9,596 bases of DNA from assembly GCA_002785215.1 (NCBI GenBank), contig PFMK01000114.1, positions 1,308 through 10,903 of the forward strand. The letters are read 5' to 3'. Under the pieces are notes generated by a model. That model was not told the origin of the DNA and did not search any database. It saw nothing but the letters and a program-made list of their open reading frames with translations. Below, piece by piece: positions 5,769-9,596 of this stretch. A program made the translations under genes and the position numbers. Each line of letters opens with the position of its first letter. Position 1 is the first letter of the stretch. This DNA is from Candidatus Gottesmanbacteria bacterium CG_4_10_14_0_8_um_filter_37_24. GTDB taxonomy: Bacteria > Patescibacteriota > Microgenomatia > 2-02-FULL-39-11.

Positions 5769-7493
5769 TTAAACGATTTCCTCCTTTTTGAGCTTTATGA
5801 AATGAACCCATTCATCAAAAACCTCTACAATAGCTTTGAACGGCATCTCTATTATAAAATCAAAGAAGAAAATAAGAAAATTAAACTTCTGTAGTACTTC
5901 CCCTGAGAGCCATTGACCTACCCGTATGATCGGGAGGAAGAAAAAATCAAATAATGGGGAAAGGATTCCTTCTTTATCCACCACTTGATATTCCTGGGTG
6001 ATTTGTATTACTTTGAAGGTGAAGAACGTAACCAAGGTTATAAAGAAAATAAATATTCCTTGACTTACGGGGTTAAAGCTCAATAGAGAAAGTACGAAGA
6101 TAATGGCTCCGAAACTTATAAGATACGTCGTTAGATATATCAATGAAAATATACTCCGAAAAACCAAGCCTCTTCTTTTTATTTTTCGTCCAATTGTGAT
6201 TGCTGCCAGCGGGTTGAAATGTTCAGGATTTGTTGAGATAACTTCTTTAATCAACTGAAATATTTTTCTGGTATTATCATCACCGGGTATTGTTACACTC
6301 ATAATAATTAATGCCATAAGAAGAGGAGGAAATGCTACGTTAATTATTATCGGCATATAGGATATGGTTTTTTGGATATATAGATCGTAAGGAATCTCGA
6401 TTATAAATGCAAAAACCACTTTTGTCAGAAGGATATAAATAAACGATCTGATACCTGTTCTTCGTAGCCTCACTCGACTTTCATCATATCTCCTCCTGCA
6501 AGCCTCGTCTACTTTAAACTTCAGTTTATTTTCATCTACCAGTATTGATTCAATTGTATTTGAATTCTGTGTAAAAATATCTCTTAATATAAGGAAAAGA
6601 GGCATTTCTTTTTTGAGAGCGTTCCTTATCTTATCGGAGAAGGGATGATTGATAGCTTTATCTATGCGTTGATAAACGTCAAATAAATTTGGAAGAATTT
6701 TATCCGCGTCTTTCCATGATATCTTTGTAATTTCCGGGAGCATCAGTTTCAGCAAGTGATATTTAATAAGGGGTAAATCACTATGGGTAAAAGTTTTTTC
6801 TATAGCTATATATACTAAAATGTCTCTTTCCATGTCTCCACCGTCGCTCAGGTGAGATATATGATTATGCAAAATTTGGTATACGTAATTAATAAAGGCT
6901 TCTCGACGCGGATTTGGTGATAAATTCTCTTCAATCTCACAAGATAGACATTCCAAGATAAATTTACTGATTTTTTCCTGCTCCTTATTGGAGCGTCCGG
7001 AGGTTAATTCATTTCGGAGAAAAAAATATTTGTCGATTACTGCCTGAACCTCATTTATTTTTTCTTCACCAAGCGTATTATTTTCATAATATCTAGCCCA
7101 AAGAAGTTCCTTTATCAAAGGTTCGGCAATATCTCTGCCGTTTTCATTCAGTATCATTCTCCTTTTAAGTATTCTTTCTATTGTGGATCTTCTTATAAGG
7201 TGTTCTTCTCTGAATTCAACTGCATTCCTCATCTTTTCATATAAAAAAGCGGCAAAGGAAACGGTTTGCGAGACAGATATTTTATTTGGAGAAGTGGAAG
7301 TTTTTGATGCTCCTTCTTTCCAGCTTTTAAGAAGTGCTTCTGTGTATTTCGATATTGAAAGCCGCGGTCCTTCTTCCTCATGTGAATTTACCGCGGAATT
7401 AGATAAACCGGAAACACGGAAATTTGGAGTTATATGCGTATCTGAAACATCTGACTTTGTTTCATCAGGTGAATTGGTTGTTGTTTGGCTCAT
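5769..7493 (-). CDS. Uncharacterised multi-pass membrane protein, 574 residues
   Basis: I recognise no named family, though it resembles large hypothetical membrane proteins seen in CPR (Microgenomates-type) genomes. The first 75 residues are polar, Ser/Thr-rich and probably disordered. Residues 75-345 form a mostly helical soluble domain with charged helices and no enzyme motif I can identify. The C-terminal 230 residues hold membrane segments near 348-369, 378-400, 446-472 and 479-497, and two more hydrophobic stretches near 512-526 and 537-555. A conserved-looking loop, TIPGDDNTRKIFQLI, lies between the second and third segments, and the end reads FIIEMPFKAIVEVFDEWVHF. There is no signal peptide. 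The start at ATG 7491-7493 has no Shine-Dalgarno sequence but has TATATT six bases upstream. It is transcribed alone toward lepA, with a 1-base gap between stops and no room for a terminator. Role unknown; an envelope scaffold or transport accessory would be guesses. Confidence 0.85.
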   Translation of the reverse strand: MSQTTTNSPDETKSDVSDTHITPNFRVSGLSNSAVNSHEEEGPRLSISKYTEALLKSWKEGASKTSTSPNKISVSQTVSFAAFLYEKMRNAVEFREEHLIRRSTIERILKRRMILNENGRDIAEPLIKELLWARYYENNTLGEEKINEVQAVIDKYFFLRNELTSGRSNKEQEKISKFILECLSCEIEENLSPNPRREAFINYVYQILHNHISHLSDGGDMERDILVYIAIEKTFTHSDLPLIKYHLLKLMLPEITKISWKDADKILPNLFDVYQRIDKAINHPFSDKIRNALKKEMPLFLILRDIFTQNSNTIESILVDENKLKFKVDEACRRRYDESRVRLRRTGIRSFIYILLTKVVFAFIIEIPYDLYIQKTISYMPIIINVAFPPLLMALIIMSVTIPGDDNTRKIFQLIKEVISTNPEHFNPLAAITIGRKIKRRGLVFRSIFSLIYLTTYLISFGAIIFVLSLLSFNPVSQGIFIFFITLVTFFTFKVIQITQEYQVVDKEGILSPLFDFFFLPIIRVGQWLSGEVLQKFNFLIFFFDFIIEMPFKAIVEVFDEWVHFIKLKKEEIV

Positions 7494-7499
7494 ATATAT

Positions 7500-7528
7500 A
7501 ATATATAGATAATTTACTCACTAGTAAA
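7500..7528 (-). promoter_or_regulatory. Promoter of the membrane-protein gene, probably leaderless
   Basis: On the - strand TTTACT (7523-7528, four of six matches to TTGACA) and TATATT (7500-7505) are 17 bases apart. Six bases separate the -10 from the ATG, the same geometry as lepA. The local AT-repeat makes chance matches likelier. Confidence 0.45.
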
Positions 7529-7580
7529 TATGTTCAGCCATTATACCTGTTCTTGTCCCAAAAGAACATTAAATTTAGTG

Positions 7581-7654
7581 GGTGGCGTACGAGATTCGAA
7601 CTCGCAACCTTCTCCTCCACAGGGAGATGCTCTAGCCATTGAGCTAACACCACC
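7581..7654 (-). tRNA. tRNA-His (anticodon GTG), no encoded CCA
   Basis: The acceptor GTGGTGT pairs fully with ACGCCAC (one G-U). The extra G at -1 (7654) opposite discriminator C73 (7581) is the tRNA-His identity pair. The D arm is GCTC/GAGC, the anticodon stem TCTCC/GGAGA has loop CTGTGGA, and the T arm is GCGAG/CTCGT with TTCGAAT. The bases after C73 are CAC, so CCA is not encoded. Confidence 0.95.
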
Positions 7655-7763
7655 GAATTTTACTTATTTAAGGCCAAGTCCAAACAATTGAACTATTACT
7701 ATTCTTATATTTGAACTAAAATAATTATAACTTATATTAATGTATAAATGAAATTTACCAATA

Positions 7764-7785
7764 AATAGATGATAAAAAATCTATT
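7764..7785 (-). terminator. Weak AT-rich hairpin after the hydrolase gene
   Basis: AATAGAT and ATCTATT form a 7-bp stem with an 8-base loop, 13 bases past the stop codon at 7798-7800. The stem is AT-only apart from one G-C pair and no long T-run follows, so this is a weak terminator candidate at best. The surrounding 7655-7797 interval holds nothing else I can identify. Confidence 0.2.
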
Positions 7786-7797
7786 AAAAGGATGCAT

Positions 7798-8970
7798 TTA
7801 TATAATATTTTTAAGAAACATCAAAGGAATATTTACGAGCTTGATGAAGAAATCCATTATTTTGGATGGGTTTTTGACCATTGTAATCTGATCTTTATTG
7901 CTTATTTGATCTCCAAGTATCTGTATTTTAGTATTATTATTGGAATTCGGCTTTTCAATTATGGGTTTACCGATAATTTTAGGTATAGATCGATAGCTGT
8001 CAAACTGTGAGTAAAAAGTGTCACCCTCTCTTTTTTGCCAGGAAAAATTGGAAAAGGGATAAAATGGATAATTTAAAACAAAAGGAGTAACAGCTATAAT
8101 ATTCTGATCTTTCCATATCTCTTCTGAAGCGAGGTTTATCAATTCAGAGACATCATCTGCGGAATAATAATTGATATTGTTATTGCCTTCCTGATGAGGC
8201 CAACCGGTTTCCGTAATAAAAACGGGAAGGTTTTTTTTAACTCCTAATGAATTCAAGAGATCTAGTTCCCATCGATAAGTTCTGAGTGTTCCTCTGCCTG
8301 AATCTGAAACTTTTCCCGTAAATCCCGGATTTGGATATGAGTGGGAAGCCCATCCGTCTATATTTGTAAATAAATCCGGATTATATGCAATCATTTCTCT
8401 CAAAAATTTAGTTTCATCGATGGTAGATTCTCCGTTCGGTGCGGAAGCATCAAATCCGGACAGCATAATGAAGAAATCCTGTGATTTATTTTTTAATTCA
8501 GAAGCAAAAATTGAGATGACGTCAGTATATTCTTTCGGATTTATCGTTCCTCCCCACTCTTTTGCGTGATTAGGTTCGTTAAAGAAAATAACATATTTAT
8601 TTTGTATTACCCAGTTTAAACCACTCAGGAAATCTGCCCAGTTTTTTGCCTCAGAAAGTGACGGTTTTTCCCAAATACCATTTTTCGGCTTTGTGGCTAT
8701 CCGAATGATCGGAATTATATGGGAAGATCGCATCCGGTCGAATATTTTTTGCCATTTATCCGTGCTTCTGTCATTCTCAGTTATGACCATGGTGACATAT
8801 CCCCAATCGCCTCCAGATGAATTCACCAAAGCAGAGGCATTGTCGAGATCGTTTTCATCGATGATATGGATGCCATATTTATTATTATCCCTGGTTTGAG
8901 GGTCATAGGCATAGATATTCGTAGGAATGCAAATAATAGACAAGATAATTACAATTACCAGTATGCGCAT
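7798..8970 (-). CDS. Secreted glycoside hydrolase-like TIM-barrel protein
   Basis: This 390-residue exported protein has a clan GH-A (GH5/39/53-like) catalytic layout. Residues 1-21 (MRILVIVIILSIICIPTNIYA) are a signal peptide followed by YDPQ. The barrel begins at YGIHIID (about 32-38). The acid/base Glu is E132 in FFNEPNH, at the end of the fourth strand, and the nucleophile Glu is E254 in FITETGWPH. WASHSYPNP near 207-215 resembles the substrate-pocket strand of the clan. The last 25 residues (IMDFFIKLVNIPLMFLKNI) are hydrophobic and could anchor the protein in the membrane after secretion. The frame can be opened at TTG 8991, but ATG 8968-8970 starts directly at the signal peptide. A TATACT box lies 10 bases upstream and no clear Shine-Dalgarno sequence is seen. 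The substrate cannot be read from the sequence; a surface polysaccharide is likely. Confidence 0.82.
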   Translation of the reverse strand: MRILVIVIILSIICIPTNIYAYDPQTRDNNKYGIHIIDENDLDNASALVNSSGGDWGYVTMVITENDRSTDKWQKIFDRMRSSHIIPIIRIATKPKNGIWEKPSLSEAKNWADFLSGLNWVIQNKYVIFFNEPNHAKEWGGTINPKEYTDVISIFASELKNKSQDFFIMLSGFDASAPNGESTIDETKFLREMIAYNPDLFTNIDGWASHSYPNPGFTGKVSDSGRGTLRTYRWELDLLNSLGVKKNLPVFITETGWPHQEGNNNINYYSADDVSELINLASEEIWKDQNIIAVTPFVLNYPFYPFSNFSWQKREGDTFYSQFDSYRSIPKIIGKPIIEKPNSNNNTKIQILGDQISNKDQITMVKNPSKIMDFFIKLVNIPLMFLKNII

Positions 8971-8980
8971 ATATCTCTCA

Positions 8981-8986
8981 AGTATA
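8981..8986 (-). promoter_or_regulatory. -10 box of the hydrolase gene
   Basis: TATACT lies 10 bases before the ATG at 8970. The predicted transcript leader is about three bases. The -35 (TTTCCT at 17 bases) is poor. Confidence 0.4.
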
Positions 8987-9036
8987 AACAAATCTACTAC
9001 GGAAGGAAAGCTATTTTAACAGTAACGTTCATAGTC

Positions 9037-9065
9037 TTGCAACATGAGGGTAGATAAAATAGAAT
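9037..9065 (+). promoter_or_regulatory. Promoter for tRNA-Pro
   Basis: TTGCAA (9037-9042) and TAGAAT (9060-9065) are separated by exactly 17 bases. The expected start near 9072 gives a leader of about seven bases before the mature tRNA. Confidence 0.5.
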
Positions 9066-9078
9066 AATACTCAGGTTT

Positions 9079-9155
9079 CGGGGAGTAGCTCAGTTGGCTA
9101 GAGTGCACGCTTTGGGAGCGTGAGGCCAGCGGTTCAAGTCCGCTCTCTCCGACCA
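9079..9155 (+). tRNA. tRNA-Pro (anticodon TGG), CCA encoded
   Basis: The acceptor CGGGGAG pairs with CTCTCCG (one G-U). The D arm is GCTC/GAGT, the anticodon stem CACGC/GCGTG carries loop TTTGGGA, and the T arm is AGCGG/CCGCT with TTCAAGT. The discriminator is A (9152) and CCA is encoded at 9153-9155. A recombinase reading frame on the other strand runs into this gene. Confidence 0.96.
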
Positions 9156-9596
9156 ACTTAAACTTTTTTCAAAATCAGAGGCGATTGGTTGCTCGCTCGC
9201 CCCGCCTTCGGCGGGGCTACGCTCGCTTTTTTCCCTGTATTTTGGAATTAAATCAAAGGGGCGGACAAATTCAAATTCAGTTTTTCGGGAAAGCAAACGG
9301 CGGTTCGTTCCAATTTTTTCCACCAATGATTTTATTTCGTAAAAATCATTGGACAAAGCAAGTTTTTCGGCGTGGTGAGCGGTATTTATCCAATCCCGCA
9401 AAGGTTCAATCCAATTGTTTCCCTTTCGCCCAAAATCAGACTTTCTTTTGTTGAGGTCTGTTTTTGTTTTAATAAGCTCGTCTTTTTTAACGAGGTAGGC
9501 TTCTTTTTCAATTGAGCCGTCCAAAAAAGCATTGACCAGCTTATCAAGTTTTGTTTCCGTTTCCTTTATTCTCTCATCAAGATTTTGGGCGAAAGA
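9090..9596 (-). CDS. Serine recombinase, C-terminal part (5' end beyond the window)
   Basis: This is the carboxyl end of a large serine recombinase (site-specific integrase/resolvase). The frame is open to the right edge (FAQNLDERIKETETKLDKLV). It shows the charged coiled-coil linker EKEAYLVKKDELIKTKTDLN, then GRKGNNWIEPLRDWI and KSLVEKIGTNRRLLSRK, and a beta segment FEFVRPFDLIPKY, a typical ending in recombinases of CPR genomes. The catalytic Ser domain and zinc ribbon lie outside the window. The family-like sequence ends near 9240. The remaining 50 or so codons pass through a palindrome and then antisense through tRNA-Pro to a stop at 9090-9092, so this tail is probably not ancestral and the natural stop seems lost. 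The position suggests one edge of an integrated element at the tRNA. Confidence 0.8.
   Translation of the reverse strand, partial: SFAQNLDERIKETETKLDKLVNAFLDGSIEKEAYLVKKDELIKTKTDLNKRKSDFGRKGNNWIEPLRDWINTAHHAEKLALSNDFYEIKSLVEKIGTNRRLLSRKTEFEFVRPFDLIPKYREKSERSPAEGGASEQPIASDFEKSLSWSERADLNRWPHAPKACTLAN
9199..9217. repeat. GC-rich palindrome downstream of tRNA-Pro
   Basis: CCCCGCC and GGCGGGG form a perfect 7-bp stem around TTC, extended by one outer G-C pair, and flanked by GCTCGC and CTACGCTCGC. A T-run at 9227-9232 follows on the + strand, ten bases after the stem, so it might help end the tRNA transcript, but the gap is too long for a standard terminator. It lies inside the recombinase reading frame, in the section where the conserved recombinase sequence has already ended. 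Confidence 0.65.

Noticed and set aside
7183..7512. 109-residue frame on the + strand
   Set aside because: It is antisense to the N-terminus of the 574-residue membrane protein and shows no own start signal or motif.
9185..9454. 89-residue frame on the + strand
   Set aside because: It is antisense to the recombinase C-terminus and starts inside a palindrome.

Overview
The window looks like a piece of a small-genome, AT-rich bacterium of the Candidate Phyla Radiation (Patescibacteria), most plausibly of the Microgenomates type. That placement is an inference. It rests on the style of the proteins (a frameshifted integrase-type transposase, small GIY-YIG nucleases, a serine-recombinase C-terminus, a large uncharacterised membrane protein, a secreted TIM-barrel hydrolase) and on gene starts that mostly lack Shine-Dalgarno sequences. 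No rRNA is present to prove it.

Left third (1-2340): two insertion sequences, one inside the other. An integrase-core transposase gene (1-2332, + strand) is frameshifted near its N-terminus and then cut in its last 33 codons or so by a complete 1303-bp IS (930-2232). The inner IS has a 5-bp target duplication (GAGTC), 13-bp imperfect terminal inverted repeats, two copies of a subterminal motif at each end, and an apparently intact DD(35)E transposase on the - strand. Removing the inner IS and one GAGTC restores the outer transposase frame exactly. A hypothetical gene (2344-2811) follows immediately, with a -10 box supplied by the end of the outer IS.

Middle (2812-3860): GC-rich palindromic repeats, a tRNA-Lys(CTT), two small GIY-YIG nuclease genes in tandem, and a tRNA-Arg(TCG), all the genes being on the - strand.

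Right half (3932-9155): lepA (elongation factor 4) converges with a gene for a 574-residue membrane protein, with one base between their stop codons. Then come tRNA-His(GTG), a secreted glycoside-hydrolase-like protein (- strand) and a divergent tRNA-Pro(TGG). The window ends in the C-terminal part of a serine recombinase on the - strand, whose reading frame runs antisense into tRNA-Pro, so a second mobile element probably begins at that tRNA.

No new multi-gene system is evident. The most informative points are the nested IS with its SD-ATG-like subterminal repeats, a recurring near-leaderless promoter geometry in the host genes, palindromes abutting a tRNA, and the recombinase/tRNA-Pro junction.
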